Below, piece after piece: positions 42,041 through 50,895 of a stretch of 64,000 bases of DNA; the first letter of the stretch is position 1; every line of letters starts with the position of its first letter. The notes beneath the pieces are model-generated. The model did not search any database. It was not told the DNA's origin and saw nothing but the letters and a program-made list of their open reading frames with translations. Source of the stretch: Rhodobacteraceae bacterium IMCC1909 (GTDB lineage Bacteria > Pseudomonadota > Alphaproteobacteria > Rhodobacterales > Rhodobacteraceae); the NCBI GenBank assembly GCA_030704425.1, contig JAPDHM010000002.1:186001-250000 (forward strand), written 5' to 3'. A program made the translations under genes and the position numbers.

Positions 42041-43030
42041 ATGAGATGGACAGACAGGTCAATCATGGGCCGCCACGCGGTCGCCAAGGGGCAAGCCGGT
42101 GCCAAACACCGCCTGAGCGAAGAAGACCAAGGCAAGTTTCACTATGTCTATGGTCCCTATGCAGAGCCGGTCATGCGCATCGCACCAGGTGATGTGGTAG
42201 CGGTTGAAACCCTCGACGCCTTTGGCGGCGCGATCAAGACTGAGGATGATTTGCCGTCTCAGGTATTGAACATGCCTTTCGTTAATCCACAAAACGGGCC
42301 CATAGCTGTGGAAGGGGCGGAGAAAGGTGATGTATTGGCCGTGCATATCCACTCGCTTTTGCCGCGCGGGCCACAGCCCGTTGGAACAACTGCGCTGATC
42401 CCCAGCTTTGGCGCGCTGGTAGCGGATGGAAATCAAATGCTGAACGCGCCGATCGCCGAACGGGTCAAGAAAATGGAAGTAACGCCAGCGGGCGGCGTCA
42501 AATTCTCAGACCGTGTCACACTGCCTTATGAACCTTTTGTTGGTACCATGGGCGTCAGCCCAGAGATTGAAGCGGTCAGCTCGCTGCAACCCGATTATTG
42601 GGGCGGAAATATGGATTGTCCTGATGTGGCGCCCGGCGCGATCATCTATTTTCCGGTGCAACGCGAAGGCGCGCATTTCTTCATCGGGGATTGCCATGGA
42701 CGTCAGGGGGATGGTGAACTATGTGGTGTGGCGGTCGAGATTCCGGCCACAGTGACGTTGCAGATCGACCTCATCAAAGGCTGGTCTATACCCGGCGTAC
42801 GGATTGAAACCGAAGACTTCATCATGTCCCTCGGCAGTGCACGCCCTATGGAAGACGCCGCCCGCATGGCCTACCGTGACCTGATCCGCTGGTTGGTAGA
42901 GGACTATGATTTTGAGGAATCAGAGGCCTATTTTCTTGCTACGCAGGCGGGGAAAATGCGGGTTGGGAATATGGTCGATCCGAAATACACATTAGGCGCG
43001 TCTATGCTTAAAAAATACATTGAACAATAG
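42041..43030 (+). CDS. Acetamidase/formamidase family protein (FmdA/AmdA)
   Basis: 329 residues. The FmdA_AmdA beta-fold is shown by PVMRIAPGDVVAVETLDAFGG, GPIAVEGAEKGDVLAVHI, the block NMDCPDVAPGAIIYFPV and FFIGDCHGRQGDGELCG, which carries the conserved metal/active-site Asp-His-Gln-Gly-Glu region. Members hydrolyse formamide, acetamide or other short amides. GGGAGAACAGC before the ATG supports the start. In Methylophilus fmdA lies beside an amide ABC transporter; here such a transporter is encoded leftward at 45.8-52.1 kb. Confidence 0.9.
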   Translation: MRWTDRSIMGRHAVAKGQAGAKHRLSEEDQGKFHYVYGPYAEPVMRIAPGDVVAVETLDAFGGAIKTEDDLPSQVLNMPFVNPQNGPIAVEGAEKGDVLAVHIHSLLPRGPQPVGTTALIPSFGALVADGNQMLNAPIAERVKKMEVTPAGGVKFSDRVTLPYEPFVGTMGVSPEIEAVSSLQPDYWGGNMDCPDVAPGAIIYFPVQREGAHFFIGDCHGRQGDGELCGVAVEIPATVTLQIDLIKGWSIPGVRIETEDFIMSLGSARPMEDAARMAYRDLIRWLVEDYDFEESEAYFLATQAGKMRVGNMVDPKYTLGASMLKKYIEQ

Positions 43031-43040
43031 GGGTCATAAA

Positions 43041-43802
43041 ATGGATCTTGGACTAAAAGGACTGAACGTGCTGATCACCGGCGGGACCAAAGGGATTGGC
43101 CGCCAGTGCGCTGAGATTTTTGCCGCTGAAGGTGCAAATATCGCCATCTGTGCGCGTGACAGTGCCGGGGTGACCGACACGATTGAGGCGCTCAAAGCCA
43201 GAGGAGTCAGCGCCATCGGACGTGGGGTCGATGTGGCAGACAAACATGCGTTGAAATCATGGGTCACAGATTCCGGCTCTGCTTTGGGGGGCATCGACAT
43301 TGTTGTTGCCAATGTTTCGGCCCTTGCAGTGATGGATGATGAGACAGCGTGGGAAGCCGGATTTGGCGTTGATATGATGCATTCGGTACGATTGGTGAAC
43401 GCGGCCATTCCGTTTCTGAAGAAATCCAAGGCCCCATCGATTACGCTCATCTCGTCCGTCTCGGGGCGCGAAATTGACTTTACCGGACCGGCATACGGCG
43501 CTTTCAAGGCAGCCTTGGTGCACTACGCGCACGGACAGGCGATGAAGCTGGCACCGATGGGCATCCGCGCCAACACTGTTTCGCCAGGCAACACCTATTT
43601 CGAGGGTGGGATCTGGCAGAATATCGAGCAAAACAACAAGGCATTGTTTGACGAAGCGATGGGGATGAACCCGATGGGCCGCATGGCCAGCCCGCAAGAA
43701 ATTGCTCGGGGCGTCGTGTTTCTGGCCAGCCCGGCGTCAAGCTTTACCACAGGCACTAATCTGGTAATTGACGGGGCGCTGACGAAGGGTGTGCAGCTCT
43801 AG
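43041..43802 (+). CDS. Short-chain dehydrogenase/reductase
   Basis: 253 residues, classical SDR size. NVLITGGTKGIGRQCAEIF binds NAD(P); the catalytic Ser is in TLISSVSGRE and the Tyr/Lys pair in PAYGAFKAALVH. The C-terminal block PASSFTTGTNLVIDGAL is typical. It oxidises an alcohol or reduces a keto group; substrate unknown. Begins 10 bp after the FmdA-type gene and ends two bases short of the convergent leftward operon. Confidence 0.9.
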   Translation: MDLGLKGLNVLITGGTKGIGRQCAEIFAAEGANIAICARDSAGVTDTIEALKARGVSAIGRGVDVADKHALKSWVTDSGSALGGIDIVVANVSALAVMDDETAWEAGFGVDMMHSVRLVNAAIPFLKKSKAPSITLISSVSGREIDFTGPAYGAFKAALVHYAHGQAMKLAPMGIRANTVSPGNTYFEGGIWQNIEQNNKALFDEAMGMNPMGRMASPQEIARGVVFLASPASSFTTGTNLVIDGALTKGVQL

Positions 43803-43804
43803 AC

Positions 43805-44101
43805 TTACGCGCACCAGATTTCTTTGGCGGTCACCACGGTCACATCGCCGTCCAGCAGATCGCCCGCTGCGGCAAAGAAACCTTGAGAGCCGGCACCGCT
43901 GTTGTGCCGGTCCATTGCAGCCTTATCGGTGAACCTCTCAAAGGTTATAAAAACGCAAGTATCGTCAGGGTCTTGCGCGACATGAAAGCCGATGGTGTCG
44001 GGTTCGTTGTCGCGGGCAAACACACCGACCTTCAGCAATTCGGCCCTTACTTTATCTTCATAGCCCTTTTGGGCGCGAATGATGGCGGTCAGGGTATGCA
44101 T
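43805..44101 (-). CDS. Antibiotic-biosynthesis-monooxygenase-like (ABM) protein
   Basis: 98 residues from the ATG at 44101, preceded by GGGAGGAAA. The small ferredoxin-like ABM fold is recognisable from LTAIIRAQKGYEDKVRAELLK, GFHVAQDPDDTCVFITFERFTD and AAMDRHNSG. Family members are dimeric cofactor-free monooxygenases or quinol oxidases (YgiN type). Last gene of the leftward amide operon, 19 bp after the ligase. Its role there is unknown. Confidence 0.85.
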   Translation of the reverse strand: MHTLTAIIRAQKGYEDKVRAELLKVGVFARDNEPDTIGFHVAQDPDDTCVFITFERFTDKAAMDRHNSGAGSQGFFAAAGDLLDGDVTVVTAKEIWCA

Positions 44102-44120
44102 GGGTGGTTTCCTCCCAAAA

Positions 44121-45812
44121 TCAGGTGGGCAAGGCAATGCCAAGCTCTGCGCACATAGCCTCCTGCATCTTGAATTTTTGGGGTTTGCCCGTAGCCGTCA
44201 CCGGCATTTCATCCGCAAATCGGATATGGCGCGGTACTTTGAAGCGGGCAATTTTTTCGCGACACCAGTCTTGCAGTGCGGCTGCTGTCAGAACAGCATT
44301 GGGGCGCAGAATGATCCAAGCGGCCACTTCTTCGCCCAGCCGCGCGTCAGGCAGGCCAAAGACCTGCACCTGTGCAATATCAGGATGTGTCAGCAGCAGG
44401 TCTTCAACCTCGGCCGGATAGATATTTTCACCGCCCCGGATCAGCATATCGCCCGCACGTCCGGTAATTTGGCAATAGCCTTCGGTGTCGATGGTCGCGA
44501 GATCGCCCGTATGCATCCAGCCGTCATGGATGGCGTGGGCGGTAAATTCAGAATCATTCCAATAACCCTTCATCACCAGATAGCCCCGTGTCAGCAACTG
44601 GCCTTGGTGCCCCACCGGGAGGGTTCGCCCCGCATCATCAACGACGCGGCACTCGACATGCGGCTGAATACGGCCCACAGTAGAAACTCGCCGCGCGGGT
44701 GGATCGCCGGGATCAGACTGAAACGAGATCGGACTGGTTTCGGTCATACCATAGCCGATGGTGATGCCGCTGCAATGCATATCCTTCATCACGCGAGCCA
44801 TCAGCGACGCAGGGCATAGAGATCCGGCCATCACCCCCGTCCGCAGTCGGCGCAGATCAAAGCGGGCAAACTCTGGATGATCCAGCATCGCGACGAACAT
44901 GGTGGGCACGCCATGCAGCGCGGTACAACCTTCAGCTTCGACGGCCTTTAAAGTGGCAAGTGGGTCAAACCCTTCGCTCGGAAAGACCATTTTGACGCCA
45001 TATGATGCCGCCGCAAGGTTGCCCAGCACCATCCCAAAACAATGATACAGCGGCACCGGAATGCACAGCGCATCATCCGGTGTCAGCTGCATGGTACGCG
45101 CTGTTGAGATGGCATTGTTGATGATATTGAAGTGACTCAGGGTCGCACCCTTGGGGTGACCTGTAGTGCCGGAAGTGAACTGGATGTTGATCGCGTCACC
45201 CGGTTTCAGCGCCGCGCTGATTCCATCAAGGCGGGCCTTGGGCGCGGCATTGCCCCTTGTCATGACCTCGTTAAAAGAAATCGCACCCGCCATAGGGTCG
45301 GACCCAATCTGGACGATACGGCGCAATTTGGGCAGCTTTTTACTGTGCAGGTGACCAGGCTGAGCGGTGGCAAGTTCGGGCGCAAGATCCCGCAGCTTGC
45401 CCAGATAATCTGATTCTCGAAATTGCGCTGCAGTGATCAACGTGCTGACCCCGGCATGGCGCAGGGCGTATTCCAGTTCGAGCGTCTGGTAAGCGGGGTT
45501 GATGTTCACCAAGATTGCACCGATCCGCGCCGTAGCAAATTGTGTCAGCACCCATTCCGGTCTATTGGGTGACCAGATGCCCACTCGGTCGCCCTTGTAG
45601 ACTCCGATCGACAACAGTCCGGCTGCCAACCGGTCCACCCGACGCATAAGGTCTTCATAGGTCCAGCGCTCTCCGGTCTGGCTAAAAACCGTGGCCATGC
45701 GGTGCCCATGTCGTTTGCGTACCTCGGCCATGAAGCCTGGTATCGTCGCATGGATCAAAGGGCGTTTGGTGCTTCCTTTTACATGTGAAAGGCCGTTGAT
45801 TGGACGTGTCAT
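44121..45812 (-). CDS. AMP-dependent acyl-CoA synthetase/ligase
   Basis: 563 residues of the ANL superfamily. ATP site INIQFTSGTTGHPKGATLSH near residue 210, GYGMTETSPISF, hinge region GDLATIDTEGYCQITGRAGD and MLIRGGENIYPAEVED, and the C-terminal catalytic lysine in VTATGKPQKFKMQ. It activates a carboxylic acid with ATP and CoA. In context it would activate the acid set free by the amidases. It follows the ATPase-amidase gene by 12 bp in the leftward operon. Confidence 0.92.
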   Translation of the reverse strand: MTRPINGLSHVKGSTKRPLIHATIPGFMAEVRKRHGHRMATVFSQTGERWTYEDLMRRVDRLAAGLLSIGVYKGDRVGIWSPNRPEWVLTQFATARIGAILVNINPAYQTLELEYALRHAGVSTLITAAQFRESDYLGKLRDLAPELATAQPGHLHSKKLPKLRRIVQIGSDPMAGAISFNEVMTRGNAAPKARLDGISAALKPGDAINIQFTSGTTGHPKGATLSHFNIINNAISTARTMQLTPDDALCIPVPLYHCFGMVLGNLAAASYGVKMVFPSEGFDPLATLKAVEAEGCTALHGVPTMFVAMLDHPEFARFDLRRLRTGVMAGSLCPASLMARVMKDMHCSGITIGYGMTETSPISFQSDPGDPPARRVSTVGRIQPHVECRVVDDAGRTLPVGHQGQLLTRGYLVMKGYWNDSEFTAHAIHDGWMHTGDLATIDTEGYCQITGRAGDMLIRGGENIYPAEVEDLLLTHPDIAQVQVFGLPDARLGEEVAAWIILRPNAVLTAAALQDWCREKIARFKVPRHIRFADEMPVTATGKPQKFKMQEAMCAELGIALPT

Positions 45813-45824
45813 AACAGCTCCAGC

Positions 45825-48200
45825 CTACATCTCGCGCCAGTCGCCCACCTGTTCAAAGGCCGAGGCGGCGCGGTAGATCGTGCTTTCATCATAACGCCGC
45901 CCAATGATTTGCAGACCAACGGGCAACCCGTCTGACATGCCGCAAGGCACCGACATCGCTGGATGGCCCGTGACGTCAAATGTTGCGGTGTTAGTGATAT
46001 TTTCGAACGCACGTTGGCACCATTCTTCCAGCGTGGCGTCGCTGGACGGGATCGGCGGTGCCTTCATCGCGGTTGTTGGCGTCAGCAGCAAGTCGTAAGC
46101 GGCAAATACTTTGTTGAACTCATCGCGCAGCTGCCGCGACAAGTTCTGCGCTTTGGCATAATAGCGCCCGCGCGTGTGCTTGAGGTGATATTGGCCAATC
46201 AGCATGGAAATCTTGAGCGTATCGCTCAGCTCGTCTGCGCGGGTGCGCCAGTTGGAATGATACTCCAGCAATGAGGTTGTATAAAGCCCCTCCCAGCCAG
46301 TGCCCATGCCATTACCCAGCATCATCTGCTGGGTCAGCCCCTCTAGCGCAATGGGTGTCCAGATCGCGACGCCGTGCAGGTGCCAGGGTACTGAAATTTC
46401 GTCCACGGTGGCGCCCAAACTTCGCAGGGTTTCAGCGGCGGCACGCACCTTTTCGTTGACATCTTCCTCAGCACCGGGTTGCTCATAGCCTTCCTTGATC
46501 ACGCCAATCCGCAGGCCAGAAACGCCACCTCCAACGGCGGCAGTGTAGCGTTCCGTTTTCACGTCATACTGTCGCGGATCAAGACCGTCGGGCCCTGCGA
46601 TCACTTCCAGCATCAGCGCATTGTCCATGACATTTTGCGTCATTGGGCCGGTATGGTCGATGGTGTTCTCAATTGGCATGATGCCGGAATAGGGAACAAG
46701 ACCATGGGTAGGCTTCATCCCGTAGCAGCCACAAAAGGAGGCAGGCATGCGGATTGACCCACCTTGGTCGCCACCGATGGCCATGTCGATCAAACCTCCG
46801 CCCACCAAGGCACCCGAGCCAGAAGACGATCCGCCGGCAGAATAGCCGTGCTTATGCGGATTATGTACTGGGCCAGCCGCGTTAGTATGCGACCCGCCAG
46901 ACAGGCAAAAATATTCACAATGGGCTTTTCCCGCGATGGTGGCACCGGCGTCCAGCAGACGGGTCACAATGGTGGCGTCCAGATCAGGGACATAGCCCTT
47001 GAGCGTCGACGCGCCGTTCATCATTGGAACACCGGCAAGGCAGACATTATCCTTAAGCGCAACACCGCGGCCCAGAAGCGGACCACGCGGGGCGCCTTTG
47101 ATCTCGGTCTTTACGTACCACGCATTCATCGGGTTTTCTTCGACAGTCGGGCGATGCCCCGAGGTACGGGGATACAGCACTGGGGGCAGATAATCGGGCA
47201 GCCCGTCGACAATGTCATAGGCATCCAGCGTGCCTTGCATCACGTTCAGGAACTCTTGCACACGGGCATCTGACATGCTCATCCCCAGCTGAGAGACGAC
47301 GTCTTTCATCTGGGATAGGGTGGGGCGTTGGACAGTCATGTAAGACATCCTTTCCATAAGGGAGGGCGTATTGGTAGGCCAAGACGGCGCGGTGGGAGAA
47401 GGGATCAAAGTGCTGCGCATCTGGGAGGAAGGGGCTTTGGTAGATGCCCCCATCGCAGAGCCAGGCACAGATTTTGCCAAGCCCCCCGAAGCACCCAAAC
47501 CGGTAAACTCTTCGATCAGGGCGGGATCGGAGGCTTCTGAACCAGAAATCTCACCAGTGATCGTACCTTTCTGGATCAACAGCACGCGTTCGGACAAGGC
47601 AGTGATAAAATCAAGGCTCTGCTCTACCAGAACAATAGCGATGCCGCTGCGCTTGTTCAGCGACTGCAACAACTCGATAATCTCATCAATGATAGAGGGT
47701 TGGATGCCTTCGGTCGGTTCATCCAGAAAGATGAGGTCTGGTTCGGATATTAAACAACGCGCCAGCGCCAACAGCTGCTGCTCTCCGCCAGATAATGCCC
47801 CACCATCACGGTCCATCAACCGTTCAAGGCGCGGAAAATCAGCGAGCACGCGTTCAATCGCATCCACTTCGTCCATGTCGTGGGCGGCCACCCCCATGCG
47901 CAGGTTGTCCTGTACACTCAGATTTGGAAAGATACCGCGCCCTTGCGGTACATAGCCTAAACCCATGGATGCGCGGCCCGAAGACTTCATTTCGCTTAGG
48001 TCTTCGCCGTCAAAGATGACCTGGCCGCCGGTCGCAGGTACAATCCCCATCAGGGTTTTCAGCAGCGTGGTTTTCCCCATGCCGTTGTGCCCCAGCACGC
48101 CAAGAATTTCGCCTTCACCGACCTCCAGGTTGATGCCATGCAGGACCGGCACCTTACCATAACCTGCCATCAGGCCTTTGACTTTAAGCAGAGCACTCAT
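45825..48200 (-). CDS. ABC transporter ATPase (LivF/UrtE type) fused in frame to an amidase
   Basis: 791 residues in one uninterrupted frame. Residues 1-235 are a complete LivF/UrtE-type ATPase: Walker A GHNGMGKTT (38-46), Q-loop in YVPQGRGIFP, signature LSGGEQQ (136-142), Walker B LIFLDEP (156-162) and switch VEQS. Residues about 236-287 are a Ser/Pro/Thr-rich stretch of no known fold. Residues 288-791 are a complete amidase signature enzyme: Lys383 (VALKDNV), cis-Ser458 (AGGSSSGSG), nucleophile Ser482 (DQGGSIRMP), with the 75 and 24 residue spacings usual in the family. Internal ATGs at 47357, 47348 and 47339 lie behind GGAGGG/AGGA-like sequences, so a separate amidase could also be made. 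The start at 48200 overlaps the LivG-type stop (ATGA). Stand-alone proteins are the rule for both halves. Confidence 0.88.
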   Translation of the reverse strand: MSALLKVKGLMAGYGKVPVLHGINLEVGEGEILGVLGHNGMGKTTLLKTLMGIVPATGGQVIFDGEDLSEMKSSGRASMGLGYVPQGRGIFPNLSVQDNLRMGVAAHDMDEVDAIERVLADFPRLERLMDRDGGALSGGEQQLLALARCLISEPDLIFLDEPTEGIQPSIIDEIIELLQSLNKRSGIAIVLVEQSLDFITALSERVLLIQKGTITGEISGSEASDPALIEEFTGLGASGGLAKSVPGSAMGASTKAPSSQMRSTLIPSPTAPSWPTNTPSLMERMSYMTVQRPTLSQMKDVVSQLGMSMSDARVQEFLNVMQGTLDAYDIVDGLPDYLPPVLYPRTSGHRPTVEENPMNAWYVKTEIKGAPRGPLLGRGVALKDNVCLAGVPMMNGASTLKGYVPDLDATIVTRLLDAGATIAGKAHCEYFCLSGGSHTNAAGPVHNPHKHGYSAGGSSSGSGALVGGGLIDMAIGGDQGGSIRMPASFCGCYGMKPTHGLVPYSGIMPIENTIDHTGPMTQNVMDNALMLEVIAGPDGLDPRQYDVKTERYTAAVGGGVSGLRIGVIKEGYEQPGAEEDVNEKVRAAAETLRSLGATVDEISVPWHLHGVAIWTPIALEGLTQQMMLGNGMGTGWEGLYTTSLLEYHSNWRTRADELSDTLKISMLIGQYHLKHTRGRYYAKAQNLSRQLRDEFNKVFAAYDLLLTPTTAMKAPPIPSSDATLEEWCQRAFENITNTATFDVTGHPAMSVPCGMSDGLPVGLQIIGRRYDESTIYRAASAFEQVGDWREM

Positions 48201-48931
48201 GCGCGGCTCCCCAAATAGACTTCGCGAGCGCGCCTGTCTTTTGATATGGCCTCCATGGTGTCTTCCATCAAAATCTGCCCTTCGTGGAAAACGGTGACCT
48301 GTTGCGAAATCATGCGGATAAACTGCATGTCGTGTTCGACCACAATCAAGGCGGCTTGCGTGTTAATCTCTTTGATCAACTCGGCGGTACGCGCAGTTTC
48401 TTCATGGGTCATACCCGCGGCGGGTTCGTCCAGCAGAACCAGCCACGGCTCCGCTGCAACAACCATGCCCAGCTCTACCCATTGCCGCTGACCGTGGGAA
48501 AGCTGGTTCACGGTCTTGCGCCGCATATCGCCAAGGTTCATCCGCTCGATCGTTTCCGAGGTCAGGCTGCGAGCGCGCTTGCTGTTTTTCCAGCGGCGGG
48601 CAGACATCCAGATGTTTTCATCAACGCTCAACCCGTCAAAAAGATTGGGAACCTGCGTTTTGATGCCAACGCCAAGGCTGGCAATCTCGTGCGTTTCTGC
48701 GAGCGTTGTATCTTGGCCGCGGATGATTACCTCACCTGATGTCGGGGAAAGTTGACCTGTGAGGCACTTGAAAAACGTAGATTTGCCTGCGCCATTGGGG
48801 CCGATTAGACAGCGCAATTCCTTGTCGTAAAGGGTAAAATCCACCTGATCCACGGCGCGCACGCCGCCGAAATGCATTGCCAGATTTCGGGTCTCGACGA
48901 TGACCTCGCGCTTGTCGCGTTTGCGGCTCAT
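48197..48931 (-). CDS. ABC transporter ATPase (LivG/UrtD type)
   Basis: 244 residues from the ATG at 48931, whose codon overlaps the upstream permease stop. Walker A GPNGAGKSTF, signature LSHGQRQW (H-G variant common in the UrtD group), Walker B WLVLLDEPAAGMT and switch His in VVEHDMQF. The G-M-T-H-E-E-T block after Walker B is typical for urea/amide-type LivG proteins. It pairs with the LivF-type ATPase domain of the next gene to power import. An open frame extends upstream to 48997 but overlaps the permease. Confidence 0.92.
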   Translation of the reverse strand: MSRKRDKREVIVETRNLAMHFGGVRAVDQVDFTLYDKELRCLIGPNGAGKSTFFKCLTGQLSPTSGEVIIRGQDTTLAETHEIASLGVGIKTQVPNLFDGLSVDENIWMSARRWKNSKRARSLTSETIERMNLGDMRRKTVNQLSHGQRQWVELGMVVAAEPWLVLLDEPAAGMTHEETARTAELIKEINTQAALIVVEHDMQFIRMISQQVTVFHEGQILMEDTMEAISKDRRAREVYLGSRA

Positions 48932-49965
48932 GTACTGCGCCCCTGCCTGCGCCGACGGCGGCTGTTGTGCGCGGGCTTGCGGCGTTTGGTGAACCAATCT
49001 GTCACGGTGGGGGCCACACCCTTGGGCACCAGCAGAACAAAGAAGATTAGGATAATACCCAGCACAAGATTGTTGTTAAGTACCGATTGCCCTCCAAGAG
49101 CGGAGGTCAGATAGAACAGGCCAAATGTCGCGGCAATCGGTCCGATGAGCGTGCCGCGCCCGCCGACGATCACCCAGATGATCGTGAGGGCCGCGTTGTA
49201 GAGGTTGAATACATCCGGAGTGATCCGCCCCACGCCATTGCAGAACAACACCCCCCCAATCGCCGCTATACCGGCTGCGATAGTAAAGATGCCAAGCTTG
49301 TATAGGCGCGAGTCGTACCCCAGTAGTTCACTGCGCAGTTCATTCTCACGAATAGCCGCGCAGACCCGCCCAAAACGGGTGTTTACCAGCCAGCCACAAA
49401 AGACATAGGAAAGGATAAGGGCCGCCATGGCGACATAGAACACATGTTCCGGAAACAGAAAGGACGAGGTATTCCATGGCAAATTCAGTGGCGGTGAGGT
49501 GACCCCGTTAAAGCCGCCAATCAGCGCATTGCCTATCTTGTAATCAGGCCCAGAGGTACGGCGGATCAGAGAAAAGAAGATCAGTGTGACCGTTAAAGTG
49601 ATGACACCCAGATACACATCCGAGACCCGTCCGAAGAAAACAAAATACCCCAGCAGGGCCGCGAAGGCAGCGGCGACCAGGACCGCCACCAGAATGGCCC
49701 AGGTCGATCCGCCAAAGTTGATCGCAGCAATGGTGTAGGCGTAAGCGCCAAGCCCGAAAAACGCGACCTGTCCAAAACACAAGATGCCGCCATAGCCCCA
49801 AACCAATGCAAGGCTGAGAGCGAGGACCGACAGCGCAATAGCTGTGGTCAGGTTGATGATAGTGAATAACTGCAGCGCGTAGGGTGCTGCAAACATGAAT
49901 ACGATCCCGATCAGTGCAAAGACGAACACAGGCTTCATTGCGCGCAATGTATCGTTACCGTTCAT
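48928..49965 (-). CDS. ABC transporter permease (LivM/UrtC type)
   Basis: 345 residues, about nine to ten membrane segments. LSVLALSLALVWGYGGILCFGQVAFFGLGAY is the LivM hallmark, and AIRENELRSELLGYDSRLYKL is the EAA-like coupling loop for the ATPase. The C-terminus is basic (RRKPAHNSRRRRRQG). Starts four bases inside the end of the LivH-type gene and ends over the LivG-type start. Confidence 0.92.
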   Translation of the reverse strand: MNGNDTLRAMKPVFVFALIGIVFMFAAPYALQLFTIINLTTAIALSVLALSLALVWGYGGILCFGQVAFFGLGAYAYTIAAINFGGSTWAILVAVLVAAAFAALLGYFVFFGRVSDVYLGVITLTVTLIFFSLIRRTSGPDYKIGNALIGGFNGVTSPPLNLPWNTSSFLFPEHVFYVAMAALILSYVFCGWLVNTRFGRVCAAIRENELRSELLGYDSRLYKLGIFTIAAGIAAIGGVLFCNGVGRITPDVFNLYNAALTIIWVIVGGRGTLIGPIAATFGLFYLTSALGGQSVLNNNLVLGIILIFFVLLVPKGVAPTVTDWFTKRRKPAHNSRRRRRQGRST

Positions 49966-50831
49966 AGAAATTTACGGAAGAACCGCCCCGTGATTCCGCG
50001 TGGCAAAAGCCGCAGCAGAATGATCGCTGAGACAAGCAAGGCGACCTCACCAATGGTGGGTCCAGTGATAAACGCAAAGATCCCATTGATCCCTCCCAGG
50101 AGGATCGAGCCTGCCGCCGTGCCCGCAAGGATCGACGCTCCGCCCGAGATGACAGTGATGAAAGCCTTGGCAATATACGTGGCCCCGATGGTGGGCAGCA
50201 CGCCTGTCAAAGGCGCCAGTAACCCACCGGCCAGACCTGTGACAGCGGCACCTAAGCCAAAGGTAATCATATAGATGCGCGCATTGGACACGCCCAGAGC
50301 AGCGGACATTTCGGGGTTCTGCATGGTGCCGCGTGCGACCAGCCCCAGCTTGGTCAGTTTCAGTGTGGCCCAGACCCCGATAAAAAGTACTACGGTCACA
50401 CCGGTCAGGAACAGCTCATAGCCCGAGGCAGAATAATCGCCGATGCGGATGATCCCGAGCGGTGGGGAAATTGTCGTGCTGGTAGAGGCGCCAAAGATCG
50501 ACGTGACCAGCCCGATCAACAACAGCGACAGCCCCCATGTAGCCAGCAACGTGTCCACCATGCGGCCATAAAGCCAGCGAATCAGCAGCCGCTCAACGAT
50601 CACACCGATCAGGCCGACAACCGCTGGCGCAAGGATAAGCATCGCGATCCAGATGTTTACACCTGCGTTGGTAGCAACCACAACGGTATAGCCGCCCAGC
50701 ATCAGAAACTCGCCATGCGCCAGATTGATTACCCGCATCATACCAAAGATAATCGCCAGCCCAAGGCTGATCAGTGCAAGGCTTGCGATGCCATAAACAA
50801 GCTGAAAAAGAACTGCGACGACAAGATCCAA
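49962..50831 (-). CDS. ABC transporter permease (LivH/UrtB type)
   Basis: 289 residues, about eight membrane segments. ISLGLAIIFGMMRVINLAHGEFLMLGGY is the LivH signature; ARGTMQNPEMSAALGVSNARIY is the ATPase coupling loop. The start is a TTG at 50831 with GCAGGAG eight bases before. It is the first membrane gene after the binding protein, separated from it by 64 bp with a hairpin. Confidence 0.92.
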   Translation of the reverse strand: MDLVVAVLFQLVYGIASLALISLGLAIIFGMMRVINLAHGEFLMLGGYTVVVATNAGVNIWIAMLILAPAVVGLIGVIVERLLIRWLYGRMVDTLLATWGLSLLLIGLVTSIFGASTSTTISPPLGIIRIGDYSASGYELFLTGVTVVLFIGVWATLKLTKLGLVARGTMQNPEMSAALGVSNARIYMITFGLGAAVTGLAGGLLAPLTGVLPTIGATYIAKAFITVISGGASILAGTAAGSILLGGINGIFAFITGPTIGEVALLVSAIILLRLLPRGITGRFFRKFL

Positions 50832-50865
50832 GGCGTTCTCCTGCGGGGAATAAGAAGGTGGAGGG

Positions 50866-50889
50866 TTGGCCCGGTGTGAACCGGGCCAA
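50866..50889 (-). promoter_or_regulatory. Intercistronic stem-loop after the ABC binding-protein gene
   Basis: Perfect 9-bp stem TTGGCCCGG / CCGGGCCAA with a 6-base loop, six bases after the stop of the binding-protein gene and before the LivH-type gene. No U-run. Most likely limits read-through and protects the upstream message, so that receptor exceeds permease. Confidence 0.65.
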
Positions 50890-50895
50890 AGGCGT

